Translations under genes and position numbers: made by a program
Assembly (NCBI RefSeq): GCF_003990045.1
Contig: NZ_RZGZ01000003.1
Span: 186,001-250,000, forward strand
DNA: 64,000 nt
Origin: Labedella endophytica
GTDB lineage: Bacteria > Actinomycetota > Actinomycetes > Actinomycetales > Microbacteriaceae
Reading direction: 5' to 3'
Notes under the pieces: model-generated
Told to the model about the DNA's origin: nothing
Databases searched by the model: none
The model's input: only the letters and a program-made list of their open reading frames with translations
Shown here: one piece after another, positions 8,904 through 18,938 of the stretch
How the letters are laid out: each line of letters starts with the position of its first letter
Position numbering within the stretch: the first letter of the stretch is position 1

Positions 8904-10199
8904 TCAGACGCGCTCGCGCCAGTCGACGTCCTCCGCGGAGTCGTCGTCGTCCACGGGGACGGCGATCGATTCGGTCGGCGGGTTGATGACGGTGGCCTCG
9001 TCCCGGCGGTGCCGCAGCACGTCGTTGACGTAGGCGGTCTGCGCCTCGGCGAGCGGCACGTCGCGCTCCTCCCTCTGGGACATGAACCAGCGGTGCTCGA
9101 GCAGCTGATGGAAGACCTCGGCGGGCTCGAGCTTGCCGCGGAGGTCGCGGGGGATCGAGGTGACGACCGGCTCGAAGACGCGGATGAGCCACTCGTGCGC
9201 CATTTGCTCTTCGTCGACGTCCTGCCCCTCCCGCGCATGCGTCGCGGAGTACGAGTCGAGATCGTTGAGGAGGCGCCGCGCCTGGTTCTCGCCCGTGTCG
9301 AGCCCCGTGAGCCGGATGAGGCGGCGCTGGTGGTGCCCAGCGTCGACGACCTTCGGCTGGATGCGGACCGTGGTTCCACCGGCGTCCGTACGGATCGCCA
9401 GCTCCTCGATGTCGAATCCGAGCTCGTTGAGGCGCTGCACCCGCTGATTGATGCGCCACCGCTCGCTCGATGCGAACGACTCGGACCCGGTCAGCTCCTT
9501 CCAGAGCGATCGGTACGACGCGACGATGCCGTTCGACACCTCGACGGGATCGAGTTCGTCCTCGACCCGCCCGCCCGCCTGGAGGTCCATGAGCTCGCCT
9601 GCGATGTTCACGCGGGCGATCTCGAGGTCGTTCTCCCGCTGGCCGTTCGAGAGGCCGCCGTCGAAGAGCTTTCCGGTCTCCGCATCGACGAGGTAGGCGG
9701 CGAACGAACCGGCGTCGCGACGGAAGAGCGTGTTCGAGAGCGAGACGTCGCCCCAGAAGAAGCCGACGATGTGCAGCCGGACGAGCAGGACGGCGAGGGC
9801 GTCGACGAGTCGCGTCGCCGTGTCGGGCCGGAGCATCTGCGAGAACAGGGCGCGGTAGGGGAGGGAGAACTTGAGGTGGCGTGTGACCAGTACGCTCGCG
9901 AGGTCGTCCCCGTCGTCGTTCAACCGCCCGGCCACGACGGCGAGGGGGTCCACGCACGGGATGTCGAGTCGCTGGAGCGTCCGCAGCATGTCGTACTCGC
10001 CCCTGGCCATCTCGGTCGTTGTCTCCTTGACCGCGATCACGTAGCCGGACAGGTACGCGAATCGCACGAGGTGTCGCGAGATGCCCTTGGGCAGCGACGC
10101 GATCGTCTCGCTCGGCCACTCGTCCAGCGGCAGGTGCCAGGGGAGGTCGAGGAGGGCCGGGTCGACGGTCGCCGACGTGATGCTGAGGGACGCGCTCAT
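8904..10199 (-). CDS. DUF4032 domain protein, lipopolysaccharide-kinase-like fold
   Basis: The 431-residue protein matches the actinobacterial DUF4032 family. Its N-terminal half resembles small eukaryotic-like or WaaP-type kinases: VIAVKETTTEMARGEYDML could hold the ATP-binding Lys and Glu, VRLHIVGFFWGDVSLSNTL looks like a catalytic loop with Asp and Asn, and AYLVDAETGKLF may be the metal-binding Asp motif. The C-terminal half (from about residue 240) is the DUF4032 part. The substrate is unknown. It lies downstream of the ugpC-like gene on the same strand with a hairpin between them. The kinase reading is inference from motifs. Confidence 0.8.
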   Translation of the reverse strand: MSASLSITSATVDPALLDLPWHLPLDEWPSETIASLPKGISRHLVRFAYLSGYVIAVKETTTEMARGEYDMLRTLQRLDIPCVDPLAVVAGRLNDDGDDLASVLVTRHLKFSLPYRALFSQMLRPDTATRLVDALAVLLVRLHIVGFFWGDVSLSNTLFRRDAGSFAAYLVDAETGKLFDGGLSNGQRENDLEIARVNIAGELMDLQAGGRVEDELDPVEVSNGIVASYRSLWKELTGSESFASSERWRINQRVQRLNELGFDIEELAIRTDAGGTTVRIQPKVVDAGHHQRRLIRLTGLDTGENQARRLLNDLDSYSATHAREGQDVDEEQMAHEWLIRVFEPVVTSIPRDLRGKLEPAEVFHQLLEHRWFMSQREERDVPLAEAQTAYVNDVLRHRRDEATVINPPTESIAVPVDDDDSAEDVDWRERV

Positions 10200-10230
10200 G
10201 GTGTCGCCATTTCGTTTCGGGAAAGAGAGA

Positions 10231-10267
10231 ACGCCGGCCGGCGGGCAGAAGCCGCGCCGACCGGCGT
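10231..10267 (-). terminator. Terminator hairpin after the UgpC-type ATPase gene
   Basis: ACGCCGGCCGGCGGG pairs with CCGCGCCGACCGGCGT across a short loop, just beyond the stop of the ATPase gene and before the DUF4032 start. Confidence 0.65.
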
Positions 10268-10291
10268 CGTCGGTGGTCAGAGCATCGAGCG

Positions 10292-11392
10292 TCAGACGCT
10301 GGCGATGGCCTTGTTCAGGCGCAGGCCCGACTCGACGTCGAACGCGTGGATGTGGTTCGGAGCCGGGACGAGGTGCACGGTGTCACCGATGGAGGGGTGG
10401 AGGCGACCATCGACGCGGGCGACGATGTCGGTGCGCTTGCCGTCCACGTCCGAGTGGCCGTAGAGGTAGCCGTCGGCGCCGAGCTCCTCGACGAGGTCGA
10501 CGACGACCTCGAGGCCCGCACCCGGGTCGGTCGAGACGACGATGTCCTCGGGGCGCACACCGACGGTGACCTGCTTGCCGGAGGCGGTGCTGAGGATGTC
10601 GCGGTCGACGGGGACGACGCTCGCGCCGAACTTCACGCCGCCCTCGGCGAGGTCTGCCGTGAGGAGGTTCATGGCGGGGGAGCCGATGAACCCGGCGACG
10701 AAGACGTTCTGCGGTGCCTCGTACAGGTCGCGCGGGGTGCCGACCTGCTGGAGGAGGCCGTCCTTCAGCACGGCGATGCGGTCACCCATGGTGAGCGCCT
10801 CGGTCTGGTCGTGCGTGACGTAGACGGTCGTGACGCCGAGTCGACGCTGGAGCGATGCGATCTGCGTACGCGTCTGCACGCGGAGCTTGGCGTCGAGGTT
10901 CGACAGGGGCTCGTCCATGAGGAACACCTGCGGCTGACGCACGATCGCGCGACCCATGGCGACACGCTGACGCTGACCACCCGAGAGAGCCTTCGGCTTC
11001 CGCGTGAGGTACTCTTCCAGGTCGAGGAGCTTGGCGGCCTCGAGCACGCGCGTCGCGCGCTCCTCCTTGCCGACACCGGCGATCTTGAGCGCGAAGCCCA
11101 TGTTCTCGGCGACGGTCATGTGCGGGTAGAGCGCGTAGTTCTGGAACACCATCGCGATGTCGCGGTCCTTCGGCGGGACGTCCGTGACGTCGCGGTCGCC
11201 GATGAGGATGCGACCGTCGTTGACCTCTTCGAGGCCGGCGAGCATCCGCAGGGACGTCGACTTGCCACAGCCGGAGGGGCCGACGAGCACGAGGAATTCG
11301 CCGTCCGCGACGTCGAGGTTGAGCTTGTCGACCGCGGGGCGGGTGCCGCCCGGGTACAGACGCGTGGCGTTGTCGAATGTGACTGATGACAT
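10292..11392 (-). CDS. ugpC: Sugar ABC transporter ATP-binding protein, UgpC/MsmK family
   Basis: This 366-residue ATPase has Walker A GPSGCGKST, the signature ALSGGQRQRVAMGRA, Walker B VFLMDEPLSNLDAKL, the switch His in VTHDQTEALTMGD, and a C-terminal regulatory OB-fold domain (about residues 240-366) with VGVRPEDIVV. In actinobacteria such an ATPase (MsiK) is often encoded alone and energises many sugar importers. No permease or binding-protein gene is next to it here, which fits that shared role. A GAAGGAG ribosome binding site precedes the ATG. The exact transported sugars cannot be read from the sequence. Confidence 0.92.
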   Translation of the reverse strand: MSSVTFDNATRLYPGGTRPAVDKLNLDVADGEFLVLVGPSGCGKSTSLRMLAGLEEVNDGRILIGDRDVTDVPPKDRDIAMVFQNYALYPHMTVAENMGFALKIAGVGKEERATRVLEAAKLLDLEEYLTRKPKALSGGQRQRVAMGRAIVRQPQVFLMDEPLSNLDAKLRVQTRTQIASLQRRLGVTTVYVTHDQTEALTMGDRIAVLKDGLLQQVGTPRDLYEAPQNVFVAGFIGSPAMNLLTADLAEGGVKFGASVVPVDRDILSTASGKQVTVGVRPEDIVVSTDPGAGLEVVVDLVEELGADGYLYGHSDVDGKRTDIVARVDGRLHPSIGDTVHLVPAPNHIHAFDVESGLRLNKAIASV

Positions 11393-11696
11393 GTTCTGTC
11401 TTCTCCTTCACCGGCAGGTACGTGCCGGACGATCCGAGTGAATGGAAGCGCGACCTGCGAGGACTCCTGACGGAGGCCGTCGACGCGGCGACGCACGCGA
11501 CGACGTCGTCACGCCTTCCCAGTATGCCACGACTCCCGTGAACGGGGGGCGCGATGCTCCGGTCGCCCGCGTCTCCGATGCACCGTTCGTCCAGCCACGG
11601 CGTGGCCGACGCTCAGGAGGCGGGCCTACTATCGGGAGGTACGTCGCGCCCCCGGGTGACGTACCGAGCCCTGTACGACGTCAAAAGCGAGGATCC
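11393..11696. other. Intergenic region between divergent ugpC and DsbA-like genes
   Basis: These 304 bases hold the two divergent promoters. For the rightward gene a TACTAT -10 box is visible at about 11627-11632, giving a leader of roughly 60 nt. No further gene, RNA or repeat was recognised. Confidence 0.5.
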
Positions 11697-12617
11697 ATGA
11701 CAACCGGACAGCCTGCCGGTCCCGAAACGCCCGTCTCCAAGAACGACCGCCGCGAGGCGGCGAGGGAGAAGGCGAAGCAGCTCCGCACCGCCCAGCGACG
11801 CAAGGAACTGCGGAACCGATTCCTGATCCAGGGAGGCATCATCGTCGCCGTGCTCGCGGTCGTCGCGATCGTCGCCGTCGTCGTGGTGTCGTCGATCCGT
11901 CCCGCGTCGAACGGCCCGGCGAACATGGCGAGCGACGGCATCGTGATCGGGCAGGGTCTCTCGGCCGTCCCGACGGAGGCCCTCGCCGCGGGCTCCGATC
12001 CCGTGCCGACCGCCGAGGATCCGGCCGTCGCGCAGATCCGCGTGTATCAGGACTACCTCTGCCCCTACTGCGGCGACTTCGAGCGCGCGAACGGCGAGCA
12101 GATGGAATCGCTGATCGAATCCGGAGCGGCGACCGTGGAGATCCACCCGATCGCGATCCTCACCGGCCGGTCCGCCGGCACCCAGTACTCGCTCCGCTCC
12201 GCGAACGCGGCCGCGTGCGTGGCCGACTCGGCGCCCGACAGCTTCTGGGCGTTCAACTCCGCTCTCTTCGCGGACCAGCCGGCCGAGGGGACCGCCGGGC
12301 TCTCCGACGAGCAGCTCATCGACATGGCCGACACGGCGGGCGCCGGCGGGGTCGCCGACTGCATCACCGACCAGGACTTCTCGGGCTTCATCCAATCGGC
12401 CACCGATCGTGCCAAGGAGGGCCCGCTGCCCGGATCGAAGGTGACGAACGTCGAGGGCACTCCGACGATCCTCGTGAATGGTCGGCAGTACAGCGGCTCG
12501 CTCACCGACACCGAGGAGTTCCGAGCGTTCGTCCTGCAGGCCTCGAGTGAGACCTACTCGACGTCGACTCCGACACCGACCCCCACGCCGACGGACACCG
12601 CCCCCGCGAACGGCTGA
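11697..12617 (+). CDS. Membrane-anchored DsbA-like thiol-disulfide oxidoreductase
   Basis: The 306-residue protein has a charged cytoplasmic N-terminus, one membrane helix (about residues 47-67, GGIIVAVLAVVAIVAVVVVS), and an extracytoplasmic thioredoxin-fold domain with active site C122-P-Y-C125 in YQDYLCPYCGDFE and a cis-Pro region VEGTPTILVNG. It probably oxidises or isomerises disulfides in secreted proteins. The C-terminus is a Thr/Pro-rich tail. The ATG at 11697 is the first start that keeps the membrane topology sensible; the open frame extends upstream to 11442 but that part is unlikely to be coding. Confidence 0.88.
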   Translation: MTTGQPAGPETPVSKNDRREAAREKAKQLRTAQRRKELRNRFLIQGGIIVAVLAVVAIVAVVVVSSIRPASNGPANMASDGIVIGQGLSAVPTEALAAGSDPVPTAEDPAVAQIRVYQDYLCPYCGDFERANGEQMESLIESGAATVEIHPIAILTGRSAGTQYSLRSANAAACVADSAPDSFWAFNSALFADQPAEGTAGLSDEQLIDMADTAGAGGVADCITDQDFSGFIQSATDRAKEGPLPGSKVTNVEGTPTILVNGRQYSGSLTDTEEFRAFVLQASSETYSTSTPTPTPTPTDTAPANG

Positions 12618-12644
12618 TCGGTCGAGCGCCCGCCGCCGAATGGT

Positions 12645-12650
12645 TAGGAT
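12645..12650 (+). promoter_or_regulatory. -10 box for tRNA-Thr
   Basis: TAGGAT lies 12 bases before the mature tRNA 5' end, so transcription would start about six bases upstream of the tRNA. Confidence 0.5.
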
Positions 12651-12662
12651 AGGTGCTCGTCG

Positions 12663-12738
12663 GCCGACTTGGCGCAATTGGTAGCGCAACGCTCTTGTAA
12701 AGCGTAGGTTGCGGGTTCGAGTCCCGCAGTCGGCTCCA
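12663..12738 (+). tRNA. tRNA-Thr (anticodon TGT)
   Basis: A full cloverleaf is visible. The acceptor arms GCCGACT and AGTCGGC pair perfectly, the anticodon stem ACGCT/AGCGT encloses loop CTTGTAA with anticodon TGT, and the T arm carries GGTTCGAGTCC. The CCA end is encoded in the DNA (12736-12738). Confidence 0.97.
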
Positions 12739-12799
12739 CATCTTTACCCCGTGAAGACCGCTCGCGACCAGGCGAGGGAATCGAGAGGACACCCGATCG

Positions 12800-13210
12800 A
12801 TGAGCGATACTCCCATCGTCCTGTTCGTCTGCGTGCACAATGCGGGTCGGTCCCAGATGGCCGCCGGTTACATGAGTGCTCTCTCCGGCGGGGCCGTCGA
12901 GGTGCGATCCGGCGGGTCCGAGCCGGGGGACTCCCTGAACCCGACGGCCATCGCGGTCATGGCGGAGGAGGGCATCGACATCTCCCAGGCCGTACCGCAG
13001 CTCATGACGACCGAGCAGGTCAGGGCGGCCGATGCCGTCATCACGATGGGGTGCGGCGACGCCTGCCCGATCTTCCCGGGCAAGCGGTACGAGGACTGGG
13101 AGCTCGACGACCCCAAGGGCCGCCCGATCGACGAGGTCCGTGCCATCCGCGACGACATCCGATCGCGCGTGGAACGCCTGCTGGGTGAACTCGTCCCCGA
13201 CGCGTCCTAG
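12800..13210 (+). CDS. arsC: Arsenate reductase / low-molecular-weight protein tyrosine phosphatase family
   Basis: This 136-residue protein has the CX5R phosphate loop C11-VHNAG-R17 in FVCVHNAGRSQMAAGY. Two further cysteines, C85 and C89, lie in MGCGDACPIFPGKRYEDWEL, followed by the general-acid Asp in DDPKG. This three-cysteine layout is that of thioredoxin- or mycothiol-coupled ArsC rather than a plain phosphatase, so it most likely reduces arsenate to arsenite. No arsenite efflux gene or ArsR regulator is adjacent. A GAGAGGA ribosome binding site precedes the ATG, directly after the tRNA-Thr gene. Confidence 0.88.
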   Translation: MSDTPIVLFVCVHNAGRSQMAAGYMSALSGGAVEVRSGGSEPGDSLNPTAIAVMAEEGIDISQAVPQLMTTEQVRAADAVITMGCGDACPIFPGKRYEDWELDDPKGRPIDEVRAIRDDIRSRVERLLGELVPDAS

Positions 13211-13252
13211 CGGGACCTGTGCTGTAGCCGCGGGAGTAGACTCGCCGGGTTT

Positions 13253-14218
13253 GTGCGTGACGGAGACGATCGGGCGGTTCGTGTGACTGAGGGTGTGAAG
13301 CGGGCCTTCCCGCAGTGGTTGGGTCTCGTCATGGCGATCATCGCGGGTACCTTCGTGGCGGTCCAGGCTCGGATCAACGGCGCGCTCGGCGTCGCGATCG
13401 ACGACGGATTCGCGGCCGCCGCGGTGTCGTTCGGCTCCGGGCTCGTGATCCTGATCGCCGTCATGGCCTTCTCCCGGCCCGGGCGTCGCGGTCTCGGCCG
13501 TGTGATCGAGGGGCTGAGGGACCGGAGCGTGCCGTGGTGGACGGTCGCGGGTGGCGGAGCCGGGGCCTTCCTCGTCCTGTCCCAGGGGATCGCGGCCGCA
13601 GCTCTCGGGGTCGCCCTCTTCACCGTCGCGATCGTCGCGGGCCAGACGGTGTCCTCGCTCGTGCTCGACCGGATCGGCTTCGGCCCTCACGGTGTCGTGC
13701 CCTTCCAGACCATGCGTGTGCTCGGGTCGGCGCTCGCTCTCGTGGCCGTCGCCTGGGCCGTGTCGACCGAGTTCGGCGGCGACAAGCCGCTGCTGCTGCT
13801 CCTCATGCCCTTGCTCGGGGGGATCGGGATCGGATGGCAGCAGGCCGTGAACGGCCGTGTCCGTCAGCTCGCGGGAAGCTCGCTGACCGCGACCTTCATC
13901 AACTTCGCGATCGGAACGGTCGTCCTGCTCGTCGCGACGGCGGTGCACGTCGCGGTGGCCGGGCCGCCCTCACCGTTCCCGAGCGACCCGGTGCTCTACA
14001 TCGGAGGTGCGATCGGGTGCGTCTTCATCGGAGTCTCCGCTTTCCTCGTGTCCCACACGGGGCTGCTCGTACTCGGGCTCGGCACGGTCGCCGGCCAGCT
14101 CGTGGGGGCCGTCCTCCTCGACGTCTTCGTCCCCGGCGCCGGCGGTCTGCACTGGACGACCGTCGCCGGCGCCGGTCTCGCTCTCGTCGCCGTGGCCATC
14201 GCGAGCATCCGGCGCTGA
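13253..14218 (+). CDS. DMT-family transporter (YdcZ/DUF606 type)
   Basis: The 321-residue protein is almost entirely hydrophobic, with about ten predicted membrane helices in two related halves. Each half begins with a sequence such as GTFVAVQARINGALG or GIGIGWQQAVNGRVRQLAG, the repeated signature of the DUF606 subgroup of the drug/metabolite transporter superfamily. The substrate is unknown. The start is uncertain: GTG at 13253 lies ten bases after a TAGACT -10 box (13237-13242), and a second GTG at 13283 would drop ten residues. It is convergent with the nitroreductase gene. Confidence 0.85.
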   Translation: MRDGDDRAVRVTEGVKRAFPQWLGLVMAIIAGTFVAVQARINGALGVAIDDGFAAAAVSFGSGLVILIAVMAFSRPGRRGLGRVIEGLRDRSVPWWTVAGGGAGAFLVLSQGIAAAALGVALFTVAIVAGQTVSSLVLDRIGFGPHGVVPFQTMRVLGSALALVAVAWAVSTEFGGDKPLLLLLMPLLGGIGIGWQQAVNGRVRQLAGSSLTATFINFAIGTVVLLVATAVHVAVAGPPSPFPSDPVLYIGGAIGCVFIGVSAFLVSHTGLLVLGLGTVAGQLVGAVLLDVFVPGAGGLHWTTVAGAGLALVAVAIASIRR

Positions 14219-14223
14219 GAGGC

Positions 14224-14244
14224 TGCTCGTCCGAACGGCGAGCA
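14224..14244. terminator. Short hairpin between convergent transporter and nitroreductase genes
   Basis: TGCTCG pairs with CGAGCA around CCG/CGG inner pairs. It is a modest stem at the junction of two convergent genes. Confidence 0.4.
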
Positions 14245-14265
14245 CCCGAGCGGAGTTCGACCCGG

Positions 14266-14844
14266 TCAGAGTTCGGTGAGGAACCGCTCGGCGTCGACCA
14301 CACGGCGCGATCCGCGGCGTCTGCCCTCGGGCACGCCGCCGACGTAGAGCCAGCCCATGAGCTCCTCGTTCTTCTCGAGGCCATGGGCCTTACGCATGGC
14401 CTTGTGGCGCGTGTACCAGCCGGTGCGCCAGAAGACGCCCCAGCCGGCTGCATCGAGTAGCAGGCTCATCGTGTGGGCGACACCGGACGCGACCGCCTCC
14501 TGTTCCCACCGCGGTACCTTGTGCGACTTCTTCGCGCTGACCACCACGGCGAGGACGAGGGGAGCCTTGAGGGGCTTGTCGGACGGCTTGCGGTCTTTCG
14601 AGGCCTTCGCGATCGCCTTACCGAGACGCCGACGTGCGTCGCCGCGGAGGGCGACGATGCGCCACGGGCGCAGCGAACTGTGGTCCGCGACACGGCCGGC
14701 GGCGGCGACGATGCGCGCGAGCTCGTCATGGGTCGGCGCCTCCGAGGTGACGCTCGACCACGACCGTCGCGAGGCGACCGCGTCGAGGACGGTCTCGAAG
14801 GTCACGGCCCGCTCTGCTCGAGCGGCACCGTCGGTCGACGTCAC
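14266..14844 (-). CDS. Nitroreductase-family flavoprotein
   Basis: This 192-residue protein has the FMN-binding arginines of the nitroreductase fold in VASRRSWS near the N-terminus and SSLRPWRIVAL near residue 60, and an inner conserved stretch ASGVAHTMSLLLDAAGWGVFW that packs over the flavin. It probably reduces nitro or quinone compounds with NAD(P)H; the real substrate is unknown. The GTG start overlaps the msrB stop (GTGA at 14841-14844), so the two genes form a coupled operon. Both products deal with redox chemistry, which may be why they are paired. Confidence 0.85.
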   Translation of the reverse strand: MTSTDGAARAERAVTFETVLDAVASRRSWSSVTSEAPTHDELARIVAAAGRVADHSSLRPWRIVALRGDARRRLGKAIAKASKDRKPSDKPLKAPLVLAVVVSAKKSHKVPRWEQEAVASGVAHTMSLLLDAAGWGVFWRTGWYTRHKAMRKAHGLEKNEELMGWLYVGGVPEGRRRGSRRVVDAERFLTEL

Positions 14845-15245
14845 TCGGCGGCCGGCGTGAAGCCGAGCGCGAGCGAGTTCATGCAGTACCGGTCGCCCGT
14901 CGGAGTCCCGAAGCCGTCGTCGAACACGTGTCCCAGGTGCGAGTCGCACGTCGCGCAACGGACCTCCGTGCGGACCATGCCGAGGGAGGAATCCTCGATG
15001 AGCGTCACGGCCTCGGGGTCGACCGACTCGTAGAAGCTCGGCCATCCGCAACCGGAATCGAACTTCGTGCCGCTCTTGAAGAGCTCGGCGCCGCAGGCCG
15101 CACACGTATAGAGGCCGGCGCGCGCCTCGTCGAGGAGCTCACCCGTCCACGGGCGTTCGGTGGCGGACTCGCGGAGTACCGCGTACTGCTCGGGGCTCAA
15201 CTCTTCGCGCCACTCGGAATCGCTCTTCTTCACTTCGTGCGACAT
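14841..15245 (-). CDS. msrB: Peptide-methionine (R)-S-oxide reductase
   Basis: The 134-residue MsrB repairs oxidised methionine in proteins. Two zinc CXXC motifs are seen, CAAC near residue 48 and CATC near residue 97. The catalytic segment is GDRYCMNSLAL near the C-terminus, and the substrate pocket includes SGCGWPSFYES. The ATG at 15245 has a GGAAGG ribosome binding site; an in-frame ATG ten codons upstream is less likely. It overlaps the nitroreductase gene. Confidence 0.97.
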   Translation of the reverse strand: MSHEVKKSDSEWREELSPEQYAVLRESATERPWTGELLDEARAGLYTCAACGAELFKSGTKFDSGCGWPSFYESVDPEAVTLIEDSSLGMVRTEVRCATCDSHLGHVFDDGFGTPTGDRYCMNSLALGFTPAAE

Positions 15246-15371
15246 GCGTGTCCTTCCATCGGTGTCCTCCTCCATTCAACCGCACGCGTCCCGGGTTGTT
15301 CCCCTCTGTGCGTTGTGAGGCGCAGTCCACGACGGGCCGCACCACGAAACGTGCGCGACACGTTGCGTGAT

Positions 15372-15377
15372 TAGGAT
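15372..15377 (+). promoter_or_regulatory. -10 box of the DUF3263 gene
   Basis: TAGGAT lies 21 bases before the ATG at 15399, giving a short leader that holds the GAGGAGGGG ribosome binding site. Confidence 0.45.
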
Positions 15378-15398
15378 GTGCGCGAGAGGAGGGGCGAC

Positions 15399-15701
15399 AT
15401 GGCAGCGAGTGAGACCACCGGAGGGACGGACGGCTCCCGCGATGCACGCCCCCTCGATGCCCGCGAACGGGCGATCCTCGACTTCGAGCGCCAGTGGTGG
15501 AAACACGCCGGTGCGAAGGAGGACGCGATCCGCTCAGAATTCTCCCTGTCGGCCGCCCGGTATTATCAGGTGCTCGGTGCCCTCCTCGATCGTCGCGAGG
15601 CGCTCGTCTACGACCCGATGCTGGTCAAGAGACTGCAGCGCATGCGGGATGCTCGATCGGCGGCCCGAGCCGCACGCTCCACCCCCCAGTCGTCGAGCTG
15701 A
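15399..15701 (+). CDS. DUF3263 domain protein
   Basis: The 100-residue protein matches actinobacterial DUF3263. The core LDARERAILDFERQWW and FSLSAARYYQVLGALLD looks like a small helix-turn-helix unit, which would suggest DNA binding. A basic C-terminal segment (KRLQRMRDARSAARAAR) supports contact with nucleic acid. The function is not known. It lies 39 bases before a LytR_C-domain gene on the same strand, and the pair is often conserved in this family of organisms. Confidence 0.85.
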   Translation: MAASETTGGTDGSRDARPLDARERAILDFERQWWKHAGAKEDAIRSEFSLSAARYYQVLGALLDRREALVYDPMLVKRLQRMRDARSAARAARSTPQSSS

Positions 15702-15740
15702 CGCTTCGACGACGAAGAACCGGAAGACGCCACCACCGCA

Positions 15741-16328
15741 ATGACCCGCAGCCATCCCCGCGACCGTTTCGATGCGAAGAGTCCGACGGAGCCGGTGCGC
15801 GTCGGTGCCCATCGAGCCCCCGAGCGACGAGGACGAGGCTGGATCGCGTTCGCCTGGGCTGCGGCGGCGACCGTCGTGCTCGTCATCGTCGGCATCGTGG
15901 GACTCCAGCTCATCACGGACCGGCTCGACCTCGACGCCGTCTTCCCGCAGCAGGAGGAGTCGCAGGCCGCGTCGCCCTCCGCGACGGCGGAGCCCTCGCC
16001 CGCCGTCGTCGACCCCGCGGCGCTCGTGACCGTGCTCAACGGCACGGAGACGGCCGGCCTCGCCGCCGATGCCGTCGAGCAGCTGGCCGCCGACGGCTGG
16101 TCGCAGAACATCGCGGTGAGCAATGCCGACCAGACGGACGTGGCGACGACGATCGTCTACTACCAGGACGCGTCCCAGGAGGGTGCAGCCCGGGGTCTCG
16201 CCGAGTCGCTCGGCGTCGGCGCCATCACCCTGTCCGACGATTTCGCGATCGACGCCGCTGAGGGTGAGGAGCCGATCCTGCAGCTCGTCGTCGTGCTCGG
16301 CGACGACTACGTCCCGCCCGCCGGCTGA
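15741..16328 (+). CDS. Membrane protein with LytR_C domain
   Basis: The 195-residue protein has a cytoplasmic Arg/Pro-rich start, one membrane helix (about residues 35-57), a low-complexity linker, and a C-terminal LytR_C-like domain (about 97-190) beginning VTVLNGTETAGLAADAVEQL. LytR_C domains occur in cell-envelope proteins related to wall polymer attachment, but this protein lacks the catalytic LytR-CpsA-Psr domain. It is probably co-transcribed with the DUF3263 gene. Confidence 0.82.
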   Translation: MTRSHPRDRFDAKSPTEPVRVGAHRAPERRGRGWIAFAWAAAATVVLVIVGIVGLQLITDRLDLDAVFPQQEESQAASPSATAEPSPAVVDPAALVTVLNGTETAGLAADAVEQLAADGWSQNIAVSNADQTDVATTIVYYQDASQEGAARGLAESLGVGAITLSDDFAIDAAEGEEPILQLVVVLGDDYVPPAG

Positions 16329-16432
16329 GTCGAGCGGCCCTCGTCCGGCCGCTGTGTTTCCCGCGTGTTTCCGGGGTGAGGAGCCTCTGTAACCATTTCC
16401 CCTCGGCCATGTCCGCGGCCCCCTGGCGTGGC

Positions 16433-16438
16433 TACGAT
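16433..16438 (+). promoter_or_regulatory. -10 box upstream of cold-shock gene
   Basis: TACGAT lies about 95 bases before the cspA start, so the mRNA would carry a leader of about 90 nt, as is common for cold-shock genes. Confidence 0.4.
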
Positions 16439-16532
16439 CTGGAAGTGGTCGCGCATGCTGCGCTCGCGGATGCGGCGGGCCCGGTAGCGGCAAGAGCCGA
16501 GCACCGAGAGACACAGCAACATGGGAGTAGGC

Positions 16533-16736
16533 ATGGCGAACGGAACCGTGAAGTGGTTCAACGCTGAGAAGGGCTACGGCTTCATCACCGTTGACGACGG
16601 AGGGCAGGACGTGTTCGTCCACTACTCCGCGATCGACATGAGCGGCTACAAGGCCCTCGAGGAGGGCCAGCAGGTCGTCTTCGAGGTCGGGACGGGCTCG
16701 AAAGGTCCTCAGGCCGAGTCGGTCCGCCTGGCGTAG
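16533..16736 (+). CDS. cspA: Cold-shock protein, CspA family
   Basis: This 67-residue protein is one cold-shock domain. RNP1 is KGYGFITV and RNP2 is DVFVHYSAI. It binds single-stranded RNA or DNA and acts as an RNA chaperone. The start ATG at 16533 gives [18 protein letters not shown] second, longer cold-shock gene lies at 27602. Confidence 0.96.
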   Translation: MANGTVKWFNAEKGYGFITVDDGGQDVFVHYSAIDMSGYKALEEGQQVVFEVGTGSKGPQAESVRLA

Positions 16737-16750
16737 ACACCGGAGGATCA

Positions 16751-16800
16751 GCGATACGACGAACGCCGTCGACCTCGGTCGGCGGCGTTCGTCGTATCGT
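16751..16800 (+). terminator. Terminator after cspA
   Basis: GCGATACGACGAACGCCG (16751-16768) pairs with CGGCGTTCGTCGTATCGT (16783-16800) with one mismatch. Confidence 0.75.
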
Positions 16801-16835
16801 GCCGTCAGCGCCCGATCCTCCCCCCGGGACGCGGC

Positions 16836-16864
16836 TTGCACTCGACGAAGGAGAGTGCCAGAAT
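16836..16864 (+). promoter_or_regulatory. Promoter of groL
   Basis: TTGCAC (16836-16841) and CAGAAT (16859-16864) are spaced by 17 bases and fit a vegetative promoter. The predicted transcription start falls at the left edge of the CIRCE operator. Confidence 0.5.
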
Positions 16865-16869
16865 CGGTG

Positions 16870-18553
<1,684 letters not shown>

Positions 18554-18573
18554 TCCGACCCGTAGCACCGCGA

Positions 18574-18607
18574 CGGCGGGGCGTCTCCTTCGGGAGGCGC
18601 CCCGCCG
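18574..18607 (+). terminator. Terminator after groL
   Basis: CGGCGGGGCGTCTCC pairs with GGAGGCGCCCCGCCG around a TTCG loop and is followed by TTT, giving a strong hairpin. Confidence 0.8.
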
Positions 18608-18650
18608 TTTCGCGTGCGGCAGGCGGCGGTGCCGCCGCCAGCCCGGTGCC

Positions 18651-18938
18651 TCAGCGGAAGAGGGCCGCGTTCTGCTGCTCCACGTCCACGTAGCTCTGCA
18701 CCGTGCGGTCGAGCGCGGTGTTGATGCTCGTGAGCGACTCCTCCACCCGCTGCTGGGTGGAGCGCCATTCGGCCACGACCCCCTGGAACGCGGCCGATGC
18801 CGAGCCGGTCCACGACCCCTGCAGCTCGGTCAACTGCGCGTGGAGGGCGGCGCACTCCGTCCGCACGCGGTCGACCGTCGATCGCATCGTACTCGCGGCA
18901 CCGGCCGCCGCCTCGCTGTCGACCTGGAATCTCGTCAT
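18651..18938 (-). CDS. WXG100-family (ESX-type) small protein
   Basis: The 95-residue protein is all-helical, with the central turn motif WTG (W-X-G) in LQGSWTGSASAAF near residue 46, as in EsxA-like substrates of type VII secretion. The YxxxD/E-like secretion signal may be YVDVEQQ near the C-terminus. The ATG at 18938 has GGAG six bases upstream. No EccC, EccD or other secretion gene lies nearby, so it is an orphan substrate here. Confidence 0.85.
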   Translation of the reverse strand: MTRFQVDSEAAAGAASTMRSTVDRVRTECAALHAQLTELQGSWTGSASAAFQGVVAEWRSTQQRVEESLTSINTALDRTVQSYVDVEQQNAALFR

